Assembly: GCF_014649915.1 (NCBI RefSeq)
Contig: NZ_BMTY01000026.1
Location: forward strand, 50,302 to 109,371
DNA from: Streptomyces toxytricini
GTDB lineage: Bacteria; Actinomycetota; Actinomycetes; Streptomycetales; Streptomycetaceae
DNA length: 59,070 nucleotides
Reading direction: 5' to 3'
The notes beneath the pieces are model-generated. The model worked only from the letters and a program-made list of their open reading frames with translations, did not search any database and was not told the origin of the DNA. The translations under genes and the position numbers were made by a program. Below, in pieces: positions 7,556-15,164 of this stretch (the first letter of the stretch is position 1; each line of letters opens with the position of its first letter).

Positions 7556-8989
7556 GTGGGCGACAGCGACGACAGCATCAAGGCGATGCTAGTGGGGAAG
7601 GATGTTCGGCCGACCTGGTTCGAGACAGTTGCCTTCCGGTCTGTGATCGGCGACATGGAGGCGTTCAACTTCATGCAGCCGCTTCCGTCCCTCGTCGATC
7701 TTCGTGCCCGTCAGGAGTCCGGGGTCATCATCCGCAAGGACTTCGACCTTGACGACGAGGAGTACGGGAATCGTCCGGTCGACCCGAAGCACGTCGAGCG
7801 CATCGCAACCGGACTGTACAACCGACCCGACACGCCGGTTCAGCAGATCCAGCTCGCGATCCCGGAGGACATGGATGGCGAACCGACCTTCCACTGGGAG
7901 CGGTTCAGTCAGCTGTCGCCGGGAGTGGAGCTTGGCAAGTTCAAGCTCTACCAGGGCGTCCCGATGCACATCGAGAACGGTCAGCACACTCTGGACGCCC
8001 TCGGGCGTACGTGGCTGAGAGTCAAAGGTGCGACGTACGGCCGTGACGCCGAGGTCCAGGAAGTGCTGTCGCAGGCGGCTGCTCCGATTCAGATCTTGGT
8101 GCAGAACGATCGGGACGAGGTAACGAGGCTCTTCGTCGTAGCGGGCCAAACGAAGCCCATTCCGGCTGCGCTGATGACGGCGCTGGACCAGTCTTCGTAC
8201 GCCAATCGCCTGGGCACGCAGGTAGGTCGGCAGGCTCGACTCCTCCGGGATGAGCCCGATCGCCTTGTGTACCTGCGGACTGCGGCGAAGGAGGAGACGC
8301 TCTACACGACGGCGCACATGCGCGGGTACGCCACGGCGATGCTGATCGGCTTCCGCGACCGGACGCCCGACGCCAGGGAGACCAACGTCGTCAGGGCCCT
8401 CGAGGCTGAAGCTGAGGCAGCCGACGACAACAACGTGAACCTCAACGACGTGCTCGATGACGTAGTCGAGGAGATCGTGCAGATCACGGACTACGCGTAC
8501 GACCGTATGCCGGGATGGAAGGACCTTCGCCGCAGTCCAGATGGTGAGGGGCTGACGCCGAAGCGGTTCCGTAGCGAGTACCTGCATGGCTCTCCGGCAG
8601 GGCTGTACGTCGTGGGTGCGGTTCTCGGGGCGGCGCGGTTCTGCGGAATCTCGCTTGAGCGCACTGTGGATGCCCTGGCGGAGCTGCCCTGGGAACGCAC
8701 AGCCGGCAAACTTCGCAAGGTGGAGGGTGTGGAGAGGAAGATTCACCCGCTCTTCGACAACACGCTCGTACGTTTCGAGCGACAGCTAGCGGTGGATGGC
8801 GACATCATCTGGACGCCGACCACGGCAGGTGGCGCGCGAACGAACTATGAAGCGGCTACCGCAGCGGTGCTGAAGAGCCTCGCCAAGGATCCGGCGTTCC
8901 ACGACATGACGCTCGTGCCCGCACTTGTGCACCTTGGCCTGCGTTCCGCGAACCGCCGCGGCCGGCCGCGCAAGACGGCGGTGGAGTAA
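7556..8989 (+). CDS. DndB/DGQHR-domain-like protein
   Basis: The start is the GTG preceded by GAGGGGTGGGAC; a GTG 15 bp upstream is also in frame. The 477-residue protein shows the layout of DGQHR/DndB-type proteins: VDPKHVERIATGLYNRP near residue 75, IQLAIPED near 98, then HIENGQHTLDALGR at 138-151 with NGQHT in place of DGQHR, and a helical C-terminal half ending in a basic tail (NRRGRPRKTAVE). DndB is the regulator of DNA phosphorothioation loci, but no dndA/C/D/E is nearby, so this is an orphan. In mobile elements such orphans often travel with restriction genes, as here. The function is uncertain. Confidence 0.7.
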   Translation: MGDSDDSIKAMLVGKDVRPTWFETVAFRSVIGDMEAFNFMQPLPSLVDLRARQESGVIIRKDFDLDDEEYGNRPVDPKHVERIATGLYNRPDTPVQQIQLAIPEDMDGEPTFHWERFSQLSPGVELGKFKLYQGVPMHIENGQHTLDALGRTWLRVKGATYGRDAEVQEVLSQAAAPIQILVQNDRDEVTRLFVVAGQTKPIPAALMTALDQSSYANRLGTQVGRQARLLRDEPDRLVYLRTAAKEETLYTTAHMRGYATAMLIGFRDRTPDARETNVVRALEAEAEAADDNNVNLNDVLDDVVEEIVQITDYAYDRMPGWKDLRRSPDGEGLTPKRFRSEYLHGSPAGLYVVGAVLGAARFCGISLERTVDALAELPWERTAGKLRKVEGVERKIHPLFDNTLVRFERQLAVDGDIIWTPTTAGGARTNYEAATAAVLKSLAKDPAFHDMTLVPALVHLGLRSANRRGRPRKTAVE

Positions 8990-9113
8990 CGCCTCACAAG
9001 CATGGCCATCCCCCACACAAGGGCGGCCAGTAGTAAGGAACCGTCGGTGGGGTCGCATCTCAGTCGCCAAAACAGATGCTGCGACCCCACCAGGACAACC
9101 GAAAGGGGTTGCA

Positions 9114-9353
9114 GTGTCAGTAGACCTCAACCAGCACCCACCGGACAACCACGGGTGGTGGGAGCAAATGGTCGAGGCCACGTTGTTCTTGACCCTCGTG
9201 GCCTTTGGTTTGGCGGCAATCGACGCGGTCACGCCGCTGGACCTTGAGTCCTACTTCGTGAGCATCCTCGGCGCCCTCGGTGCCGTCGTGATTACGCAGT
9301 GGAATGGTCCGGAGCCGCCCGGCGGCTCGCTGGCCCTTAAACCGGCCCTTTGA
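9114..9353 (+). CDS. Small membrane protein (79 aa), unknown
   Basis: A GTG following GAAAGGGGTTGCA opens a 79-residue frame. After a polar start (SVDLNQHPPDNHGWWEQ) comes a hydrophobic helix (ATLFLTLVAFGLAAIDAVT) and a second, weaker one (SILGALGAVVITQW). The C-terminus is Pro/Gly-rich. It lies 124 bp after the DndB-like gene in the same direction and may be cotranscribed. Small membrane proteins accompany some defence genes, but nothing in the sequence assigns a role. Confidence 0.55.
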   Translation: MSVDLNQHPPDNHGWWEQMVEATLFLTLVAFGLAAIDAVTPLDLESYFVSILGALGAVVITQWNGPEPPGGSLALKPAL

Positions 9354-9492
9354 GGTGAGGGCGGTACCGCTGCGTCGTACCGCAACCCCAGCAACCTTGC
9401 CCGCTCGCTGTCTTCCCTTCCCGGCCTCGTAGCGGCTGGTATGGCCGTCGCTGACCGGTCTGGTTAGAGCTACGGATCAGAACGCTGGCACG

Positions 9493-9528
9493 CCAAGCCC
9501 CTGGTCGGAACGCCGATCAGGGGCTTGG
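9493..9528. terminator. Hairpin terminator between convergent small genes
   Basis: CCAAGCCCCTG (9493-9503) pairs perfectly with CAGGGGCTTGG (9518-9528). The inner bases GTCGG and CCGAT extend the stem to 16 bp with an AACG loop. There is no U-tract on either side, as is usual for Streptomyces terminators. It lies between the plus-strand 79-aa gene and the minus-strand 64-aa gene and could serve both. Confidence 0.7.
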
Positions 9529-9560
9529 TCTGTGAGGGAGCTGGCACGCGGCAGGAGTTG

Positions 9561-9755
9561 CTACTCCTCGCCCCTATCTCCCTTTCTGTCGGCGGGGATG
9601 ACGGCGATGACTGCGGCAGCGACACCCAGGGCCGTGCCGGCGGCCGGCGCGATCAGGGCGAGCCCGAATGCCGCGGCCCCGGCCGCGAGGAGCACCACCG
9701 CCTTGCGCGTGGGTCGGCGTCGCTCGCCATTCAGCGCGGTTCGTCGTAGGTTCAT
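9561..9755 (-). CDS. Small membrane protein (64 aa), unknown
   Basis: An ATG preceded by CCAGGAGGCGTCCAC, a very good ribosome site, opens a 64-residue frame. The protein has a basic N-terminus (NLRRTALNGERRRPTRKA), then about 34 hydrophobic residues rich in Ala/Gly (VVLLAAGAAAFGLALIAPA and onward) that could form two short helices, and a charged tail (DRKGDRGEE). It is convergent with the 79-aa gene and divergent from the SRA-nuclease gene. The ribosome site and composition support a real gene; no function can be assigned. Confidence 0.55.
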   Translation of the reverse strand: MNLRRTALNGERRRPTRKAVVLLAAGAAAFGLALIAPAAGTALGVAAAVIAVIPADRKGDRGEE

Positions 9756-10064
9756 GTGGACGCCTCCTGGAGTGATGAACGAGGTGTTTTCAGGGCGGCC
9801 CCCGCTGCAACGGGTGGCCGCCTGCTCCATGCAGGGGCCGTGGCCGCGACTCGATCGAGGCGGCTAAGTGCCCCGCCGTGAGGCCCTAGCCAGCATCCAA
9901 GACAGGTCTGAGAGCTTCCCCCCACCCCCTCCCCAGAAGGTCATGTCCGTTTTGTCTGAGCAATTTGCGGGTCCGATTCCTCGGTCCGCTTCCTGCATCG
10001 CCCTCGCAGCGTACACTACGACCTGCCCTAGTAGATCGACCCAGGGCAAGGAGGAGAGCAGGAC
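9756..10064. other. Intergenic region before the SRA-nuclease gene
   Basis: I see no gene in these 309 bp. The region holds a C-rich run (about 9919-9933) and a TACACT hexamer near 10012 that could be a -10 box for the nuclease gene. The nuclease start is preceded by AAGGAGGAGAGCAGGAC, a strong ribosome site. Confidence 0.5.
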
Positions 10065-11003
10065 ATGACGGAGGTGGACGTCGCGACAACCGCGACCGTG
10101 GAGTGGGGTCTTCAACCCGGCGAGAGCATCGAGCGCAAGCAGCTCCACGCGGAGTACGGCGGTCGCACGCAGGGGGGTATCGGCCCGTCGGCCAAGACTC
10201 CGAACGTCATGGTCTTCACCGACCCGATCGCCGGCGAGAAGCACGGGTACTACGACGGATGGATGCCCGACGGGCTCTTCCACTACAGCGGTGAAGGGCA
10301 GTACGGCGACCAGCGCATGCTGTCCGGCAACGCCAGCATCCTCAACCACAAGGCCGAAGGCCGCGCACTACGGGTCTTTCAGGGTGCCCGTGGGACCGTT
10401 ACCTACCTCGGCGAGTTCGAGGTAGACGGCTGGTACGAGGCGGATGCTCCGGAGACCGGCGACGGGCCGCTCCGCAAGGTCATCGTGTTCAAGCTGCGGC
10501 CTGTGGACACGCCGGCGAAGGAGCCCGCGACGAAGCTGGGCCGGGTGCTGCGCAATCAGCCCGAGCCCGTTACGTACGTCGAAATCGAGCAGCAGGAGAC
10601 CGAGAAGGCGTTCGTCAACCCCAGCCGCGAGCCCTATGAAGCGGAGCGGCGAGAGGCCAAGCTGGTGCTCCAGTTCAGCGACTACCTCAGGTCACGGGGA
10701 CATCAGGTCCACCGCCACCGAATCCTGCCCGACGGCGAGACTCGCCCCCTGCTGACGGATCTCTACGCCCCAGAACTTGGCTTGCTAGTTGAGGCCAAGG
10801 GAAGCGTTACCCGCGAGAACCTGCGCATGGCGCTCGGACAACTCGCTGACTACAGCCGCTTCGTCCAGCCGGTCACGCGCGCGATCCTCCTGCCTTCCAA
10901 GCCGCGCGAGGACCTGATCGATCTCGCCACGAGCCAGGAGTGCGTGGTCATATGGCCGGCTGGTAAGTCGTTCGAAAGCAGCAGGCCAGGCGCCCTTCCG
11001 TAG
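10065..11003 (+). CDS. Modification-dependent endonuclease: ScoMcrA-type SRA-like domain plus PD-(D/E)xK
   Basis: A 312-residue protein with two visible parts. Residues 15-145 carry the pattern I know from the SRA-like domain of ScoMcrA: LHAEYGGRTQGGIGPS, then HGYYDGWMPDGLFHYSGEGQ, GDQRMLSGNASI and a KVIVFKLRPV end. Residues 190-300 form a PD-(D/E)xK nuclease: helix YEAERREAKLVLQFSDYL, Asp232 in LLTDLYAP, Glu243-x-Lys245 in LVEAKG, then a GQLADYSRF helix. SRA-type domains flip or sense modified cytosine, and ScoMcrA also acts on phosphorothioate DNA, so a type IV restriction role is likely. It is the last cargo gene before the tRNA-derived site. The substrate is unproven. Confidence 0.8.
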   Translation: MTEVDVATTATVEWGLQPGESIERKQLHAEYGGRTQGGIGPSAKTPNVMVFTDPIAGEKHGYYDGWMPDGLFHYSGEGQYGDQRMLSGNASILNHKAEGRALRVFQGARGTVTYLGEFEVDGWYEADAPETGDGPLRKVIVFKLRPVDTPAKEPATKLGRVLRNQPEPVTYVEIEQQETEKAFVNPSREPYEAERREAKLVLQFSDYLRSRGHQVHRHRILPDGETRPLLTDLYAPELGLLVEAKGSVTRENLRMALGQLADYSRFVQPVTRAILLPSKPREDLIDLATSQECVVIWPAGKSFESSRPGALP

Positions 11004-11249
11004 CGTCTCGCCCCGCAGGTGCTCCTCTGACGATTGCTACCTCACCCGAGTGAGGTAACAACATTAATGTCGGGGGAGCAAAGGGGTCACAGCGCCGCCT
11101 CAGCCCTGGTGCCCTGCCTAGCTCGTCGTGCCAGACCCGTGCCAGGTAAGGCGGGTAACCACGGACAACGGCGGGCACGCGAGCAGCGCGAAGAGGCCTT
11201 ACTGGTACCTATTTTCGCAGGTCAAATGGGATGCGGAGCCCAGGAGAGC

Positions 11250-11298
11250 GGTGATTCCCAAGCTTATAGCGCGGGTTCGATTCCCGTCATCCGCTCCA
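11250..11298 (+). repeat. Attachment-site copy 1: 3' half of tRNA-Gly(CCC)
   Basis: This 49-bp sequence is identical to 12721-12769. From TTCCCAA it reads as a tRNA from the anticodon loop (anticodon CCC) to the encoded CCA: GCTTA, TAGC, T-arm GCGGGTTCGATTCCCGT, acceptor strand CATCCGC, T, CCA. The 5' half of the tRNA is absent, since the bases before the loop do not pair. This is what the far end of an integrated element looks like when the intact tRNA is restored at the other end. It marks the probable right boundary of the AICE. Confidence 0.8.
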
Positions 11299-11303
11299 TA
11301 GCA

Positions 11304-11330
11304 AAGCCCCAGGTCAGCGACCTGGGGCTT
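11304..11330. terminator. Terminator hairpin behind attachment-site copy 1
   Basis: AAGCCCCAGGT pairs perfectly with ACCTGGGGCTT around a CAGCG loop, followed by GTTTG. A nearly identical hairpin follows the second copy, so it belongs to the duplicated tRNA 3' region. It also lies 47 bp beyond the 3' end of the PIN toxin gene on the minus strand. Confidence 0.75.
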
Positions 11331-11376
11331 GTTTGTCGTCTAGACCTTTCGAAGGATCATGCACCATCCGCTCGCA

Positions 11377-11952
11377 TCAGCTCATGCGATGTCCGAGGTG
11401 GTGCGACAGCAGGTCCGCGAAGCGCGGCAGGCCGGCTTTCGCGAGTCGGGCGACGGCATCGGCAATCGTCACTGGCGGGTTGCGCTTCTCGCGGGAAAGC
11501 CTGACCACCGTCTCCACCACCTCCTGCGGCAACTCACCGTACAGGCCGCACAGGTAGGAATCCGGGTCGGTCACCCGCACTCCGCGCTCAGCCAAGTCAC
11601 CAGCGGGGAAGTCGGCGAGATTCCAGGTGATCAGCGCGTCCGCTCCTGCAGCCACCGCTGCCGCCGCATGGTGCCGATCATCGGGGTCATCGCCCGGCAT
11701 CTCATCGACGAGGTGCTCATAGACCGCCGCCGGGACCTCACAGTCGGCGAAGAAGCGTCGAACAACCTGGGCGACTGCGGCAGCGGACTCCGCCGAACGT
11801 CTCCCTTCCCGGACGATGACCCGCTCCCACTCGGCGAGCAGCCGCTCGGACCACACGATGTCGTGGACCGAGTCCTCGGTGAGGGCCAGCATCACGTCCA
11901 TCACCGAGAACGGAAACAGGACGTTAGTGTCCACAAAGACCCGCGCCGCCAC
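11377..11952 (-). CDS. PIN-domain toxin-like ribonuclease
   Basis: A 191-residue protein with a GTG start after AGGAAGAGGGG. It has the acidic residues of a PIN nuclease: Asp8 in VFVDTNVLFPF, Glu41/Glu43 in LLAEWERV, Asp92 in DDRHHAAAAV and Asp114 in ITWNLADFP. PIN domains cut RNA, often tRNA, in type II toxin-antitoxin systems. The partner is the HTH protein 42 bp upstream in the same direction. The pair sits between two identical tRNA-Gly fragments, so it may act as a stabilising module of a small island. The C-terminal half is longer than in VapC and may be a family-specific extension. Confidence 0.8.
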   Translation of the reverse strand: MAARVFVDTNVLFPFSVMDVMLALTEDSVHDIVWSERLLAEWERVIVREGRRSAESAAAVAQVVRRFFADCEVPAAVYEHLVDEMPGDDPDDRHHAAAAVAAGADALITWNLADFPAGDLAERGVRVTDPDSYLCGLYGELPQEVVETVVRLSREKRNPPVTIADAVARLAKAGLPRFADLLSHHLGHRMS

Positions 11953-11994
11953 GCTCCCCCTCTTCCTGCTTCACTGCTGCCGGCGGCACCCGCA

Positions 11995-12444
11995 TCAATC
12001 GGACAGGCCGGTGTCCTCCAAGACTTCGGCGATCTGCCGCCGCCCCTCCCTGCGGCGCTCACGCCGCTGCTGGAACGCCAGCACGTCCGCAAGGCGGACC
12101 ACTCGATGGCTGCTACCGGGAAGATTCGTCGAGGGGATGTCACCGGAGTCGAGCAGGCGGGCGATGAACGGTCGCGACAGACCCAGAAGCTCGGCGGCCT
12201 CAGCAGGCGACAACTGCACCTCGGACGCCAGGACCGTCACCGCATGCCCGCGGGACAGCTCACCGGCCGAGGCAAGAAGAAGACGAACCAGTTCCCTCGG
12301 CAATGCCAGTTCGCCGCCATCCGGGGTGCGCACCAGCACCTCGACCGACTCCGGCGCCATGCGGGCAGTCGCGGCGAGCGCGCGCCGGTGAGAGGGATCC
12401 GGTTCGACCTTTTCAGCACGGGCGAGAACACTGGAACGTGCCAT
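11995..12444 (-). CDS. HTH (excisionase-type) antitoxin of the PIN toxin
   Basis: The ATG chosen (TTGGAGGCGGCC upstream) gives 149 residues. The middle has VLVRTPDGGELALPRELVRLL, which looks like a linker or dimer region. The C-terminal part holds a MerR/excisionase-like helix-turn-helix: LSPAEAAELLGLSRPFIARLLDSG followed by a wing (HRVVRLADVLAFQQRR). Such proteins pair with PIN toxins as antitoxin and autorepressor. The stop is 42 bp before the toxin start, so one operon is likely. An excisionase role is possible from the fold alone, but no integrase is nearby. Confidence 0.75.
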   Translation of the reverse strand: MARSSVLARAEKVEPDPSHRRALAATARMAPESVEVLVRTPDGGELALPRELVRLLLASAGELSRGHAVTVLASEVQLSPAEAAELLGLSRPFIARLLDSGDIPSTNLPGSSHRVVRLADVLAFQQRRERRREGRRQIAEVLEDTGLSD

Positions 12445-12595
12445 GGCCGCCTCCAATCACTGACCCCGGCAAGACTGCATCTGAAATAACTGTAACCATC
12501 GGGCCTCATGCGGGCAACTACGCAGGAGAGACCTGTCGACCACGCCGGGCTATACCTTTGCAGGCGGCCGTCTCCCGCAACGCCGATATGGAGGC

Positions 12596-12640
12596 CGTGC
12601 CACAACGTGCCAGTAGGGGCGGTGAACAGCGGTCAACAAG
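12596..12640. repeat. Dispersed repeat, possible attP arm region (copy A)
   Basis: The segment beginning CGTGCCACAACGTGCCAGTA and continuing GGGCGGTGAACAGCGGTCAAC is repeated with few changes at 15122-15164. Copy A lies 80 bp before attachment-site copy 2. Short repeats of this kind between the integrase stop and the tRNA-derived core are usual in actinobacterial integrative elements and could be arm-type integrase sites, but no integrase remains here. Confidence 0.5.
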
Positions 12641-12720
12641 GGGCTCGGGCAGAGCAGCCGGGCCGGGACCCCATCCGGACATTGGCGCAGGTCAGAGGCC
12701 CTAAGCAGGCGCAAGTACCG

Positions 12721-12769
12721 GGTGATTCCCAAGCTTATAGCGCGGGTTCGATTCCCGTCATCCGCTCCA
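12721..12769 (+). repeat. Attachment-site copy 2: 3' half of tRNA-Gly(CCC)
   Basis: Identical over 49 bp to 11250-11298 and again lacking the 5' half of the tRNA. The 1,471-bp spacing between copies holds only the toxin-antitoxin pair and the arm-like repeat. It may be the end of a second, reduced element or the scar of tandem integration at the same tRNA gene. Confidence 0.8.
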
Positions 12770-12777
12770 GGACAAAG

Positions 12778-12798
12778 CCCCAGGTCAGCGACCTGGGG
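12778..12798. terminator. Terminator hairpin behind attachment-site copy 2
   Basis: CCCCAGGT and ACCTGGGG pair around a CAGCG loop, followed by TTTTCG. It differs from the hairpin behind copy 1 only at its outer end, supporting duplication of the whole tRNA 3' end plus terminator. Confidence 0.75.
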
Positions 12799-12897
12799 TT
12801 TTCGCGTTGCCGGATCCGGTTCCGAAGCCTCGCACCGCCTGCGCACCACACGGCCCGCAGTTGGCGCTCAGCAGACACCGGGGATCGCCGGATCCGC

Positions 12898-13380
12898 TCA
12901 GGACTCCGCGTTGCGCAGGTCGGGGCGGTTCCTGGGGAGTCCGAAGCCCGCCATCTCCTTCTCCTCGTAGGACAGGAAGCCCAGGCTTCGGTAGAACGCG
13001 TGGCTGCGCTCGCCCTCTGGTGTCGACTCATGGTCCGTGGACAGGAGGAAGAAGCGGCAGTGGGAGTACCGCCGCATGAGGTGCTCGACCAGGGACCGGC
13101 CTACGCCCTGCCGGTGATACGCGGGGTTGACCACGACGTCCTGGACGTAGCAGATGTGCTCGTCGTCGGAGATCGTCCGGGCCAGGCCGAGGAGCGTTCC
13201 CGAACCGTCTCGCGCCGTGACGACCAGGTGAGAGTTGGCCAGGCCCCGGCACAGCCTGTCGACGTCGCGGGTGTAACCCTCCCATCCGACCGACTCGTAG
13301 AGGTTCAGCATCTCCTCCGGATCGAATGCATCCTCTGTCGCTACGAACACTCCAGAACCCTCCATAGCACTTCGTGACAC
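12898..13380 (-). CDS. GNAT-family N-acetyltransferase
   Basis: A 160-residue protein with the GNAT acetyl-CoA motif VQDVVVNPAYHRQGVGRSLV (about residues 79-98) and the usual C-terminal AFYRSLGFLSYEEKEM strand-helix. The N-terminal part (EEMLNLYESVGWEGYTRD) is typical of acetyltransferases of the YhbS/aminoglycoside type. The start is a GTG directly after the stop of the TetR gene; a second possible start is an ATG 15 bp in. It is probably expressed with the TetR gene. The substrate is unknown. Confidence 0.82.
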   Translation of the reverse strand: MSRSAMEGSGVFVATEDAFDPEEMLNLYESVGWEGYTRDVDRLCRGLANSHLVVTARDGSGTLLGLARTISDDEHICYVQDVVVNPAYHRQGVGRSLVEHLMRRYSHCRFFLLSTDHESTPEGERSHAFYRSLGFLSYEEKEMAGFGLPRNRPDLRNAES

Positions 13381-13381
13381 G

Positions 13382-14017
13382 TCAGCTTGATCCCGCTACC
13401 CGCTCGGCCGTCCCGGAAGTCGTGAAGATCCGGTCCAGGTGGTGCTGGAGCACCGCGATCGCCGACTCCGGGCTCCGCTGGCCCACGAGGATGCTGGTGC
13501 CCATGGTCGCCGCCATCGCGAGCAGGCTGATCGCCTCGGTGCGGGCGTCGGCGTCCGGATCGGCCAGGCCGGCCCCCTGCGCGTGTTCAAGGAGTCCGGT
13601 CAGGGCGTTCTCCGCGGCGTCGGGGTTGTCGATGAACGGCTGCGCGGCCAGCGCCTCGTCGGTCACGGACAGGATCGCGTAGGAGCTGTACAGCAGGTGG
13701 AACGTACGGCTCTCCTCGTCGGTCGGCAGCGAAGCCAACAGCAGCGCCTCCACTGTGGCGCGCGGGCCCGGGTCCGGGCCGGCAGCGGCCAAGCGGGCAC
13801 CCACCCTCGCGGTGAAGCGGTCGGTCAGGTGCCTGAGGCCGTAGAAGAGCAACTTCTCCTTGGTCTCGAAGTAGTACTGCACGAGCCGGAGCGACACACC
13901 GGCCTCCGCGGCCACGTCGCGCATGCCGACGGCATGCAGCCCCCGCCTCCCCGCGACCTGGATGAGCGCCTCGGCGATCTGGGCGCGCCGCTCCTCGTGA
14001 TCCACGCGCTTCGGCAT
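13382..14017 (-). CDS. TetR-family transcriptional regulator
   Basis: A 211-residue protein with an N-terminal TetR helix-turn-helix (RRAQIAEALIQVAGRRGLHAV, VGMRDVAAEAGVSLRLVQYYF, TKEKLLFY; residues 10-58) and an alpha-helical ligand domain. Divergent from the alpha/beta hydrolase at 14144, with a repeated motif between them. It probably represses that gene in response to a small molecule related to the hydrolase's substrate. Confidence 0.88.
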   Translation of the reverse strand: MPKRVDHEERRAQIAEALIQVAGRRGLHAVGMRDVAAEAGVSLRLVQYYFETKEKLLFYGLRHLTDRFTARVGARLAAAGPDPGPRATVEALLLASLPTDEESRTFHLLYSSYAILSVTDEALAAQPFIDNPDAAENALTGLLEHAQGAGLADPDADARTEAISLLAMAATMGTSILVGQRSPESAIAVLQHHLDRIFTTSGTAERVAGSS

Positions 14018-14076
14018 GTTCCCGTGTCTCCGCCTGTCGATGATGGGTCCGCGCTCCGCTACCCGGACCCTTCATG

Positions 14077-14113
14077 ATACCGACGTACCATATTGGTGAT
14101 ACGGTCGTACCAC
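14077..14113. promoter_or_regulatory. Direct-repeat operator candidate for the TetR regulator
   Basis: GATACCGACGTACCA (14077-14091) and GATACGGTCGTACCA (14099-14113) are near-identical direct repeats 22 bp apart, i.e. on one face of the helix. They lie in the gap between tetR and the hydrolase gene, 31 bp before the hydrolase start. Each unit contains a partial CGACGTACC/GGTCGTACC dyad. Assignment to the adjacent TetR protein is inferred from position. Confidence 0.6.
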
Positions 14114-14143
14114 GAAGAACGGATCTTCACCGGAGGTACCGCC

Positions 14144-15082
14144 GTGCCCGAGAACACCGCCCGTGTACGCCGCGACGTCGGCCGCTACGTCAACGACACC
14201 CTGCGCGACCGCTACTTCGCCGCCGCCGACGTCCTCTTCGCGATGGGGGCACCCGCCCGCTCGGAGACGGATGTGGAGACCAGCTTCGGCACCACCCACG
14301 TCTACCGGTACGGGCCCTCGGACCCCGCCGCCGAGTTCCGCACGCCGATCGTCCTGATCCACGGCGCCGGTTACTCCTCCGCCATGTGGTATCCCAACAC
14401 CCCCGGGCTCAGCCGCGACCGCCCTGTCTACGCCCTCGACACCCCCGGTGACGCCAACCGCAGCGTCCACCGCGAGCCCATGTGGCAGCCCGAGCGCGCC
14501 GCGCAGTGGATGGACGAGGCCCTCGACGCGCTCGGCCTCGACCGGGTCCACCTCGTCGGCTCCTCGTACGGCGGCTGGCTCGTGCTCAACCAGGCCCACC
14601 TGCGGCCCGGACGGCTCGCCTCCGTCACCGCCCTCGACCCCGGCGGGCTGGAGAAGGTCGGCCTGCGCTTCTTCGGCTGGGTCTTCGTGAGCCTGTTCGC
14701 CACCTTCGCCCCCAAGGCGCTGCGCCCCCGGCTCGCGAAGTGGCTGGACCAGCCGGTCCTCGCCGTCCCCGAGATGCGCGCGTGGATCCAGCTCGGCGCC
14801 CGCGCGTACCGGATCCGCCGCCCCGCGCCCCTGCCCCTGACCGAGGACGAGCTGCGGACCATCCGGACCCCGCTCTACCTGATCATGGGCAAACACAGCC
14901 TGCTCGTGCACCCGAAGCGGCAGCTGGAGCGCGTCCCCAGGCTGATACGCGGAGCCCGTGCCGAGATCATCTCCGCGACCGGCCACGGCCCGCAGATCGA
15001 CCACCCCGACGTGGTCAACGCCCGGATGCTCTCCTTCATGGAGGACGTCGACTCCCTCGACCCCGCAGCGGCCGACGCATAG
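14144..15082 (+). CDS. Alpha/beta hydrolase
   Basis: A GTG with GGAGGT seven bases upstream gives 312 residues. The alpha/beta-hydrolase marks are clear: oxyanion segment VLIHGAGYSSAMWYP, nucleophile elbow VGSSYGGWL, and the late catalytic His in ATGHGPQIDHP. A cap-like helical region (FFGWVFVSLFATFAPKALRPR) lies between. It is controlled, by position, by the divergent TetR gene. A decayed copy of this family's C-terminus lies at 34893-34998. The substrate is unknown; such enzymes cleave esters or C-C bonds. Confidence 0.85.
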   Translation: MPENTARVRRDVGRYVNDTLRDRYFAAADVLFAMGAPARSETDVETSFGTTHVYRYGPSDPAAEFRTPIVLIHGAGYSSAMWYPNTPGLSRDRPVYALDTPGDANRSVHREPMWQPERAAQWMDEALDALGLDRVHLVGSSYGGWLVLNQAHLRPGRLASVTALDPGGLEKVGLRFFGWVFVSLFATFAPKALRPRLAKWLDQPVLAVPEMRAWIQLGARAYRIRRPAPLPLTEDELRTIRTPLYLIMGKHSLLVHPKRQLERVPRLIRGARAEIISATGHGPQIDHPDVVNARMLSFMEDVDSLDPAAADA

Positions 15083-15121
15083 GGCTACGGCAGGGGAAAA
15101 CGGCGCCGACGACACCAGCTT

Positions 15122-15164
15122 CGTGCCACAACGTGTCAGTAGGTGGCGGTGAACGGCGGTCAAC
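15122..15164. repeat. Dispersed repeat, possible attP arm region (copy B)
   Basis: Matches 12596-12640 with about four changes over 43 bp. No tRNA-like core follows it. The DNA from here to 15406 has no gene with acceptable codon use; it contains a short fragment reading VRRRYYQDRPSLLGQAFELA that looks like the remnant of a coding sequence. Probably debris of an old element. Confidence 0.45.

Noticed and set aside
7556..8989. Calling the DndB-like gene part of a phosphorothioation operon
   Set aside because: No dndA, C, D or E-like gene occurs nearby, and the motif is NGQHT rather than DGQHR.
9967..9996. T-arm-like sequence GCGGGTCCGATTCCTCGG
   Set aside because: Resembles the tRNA-Gly fragment only in part; no acceptor strand or CCA in register, so probably chance.
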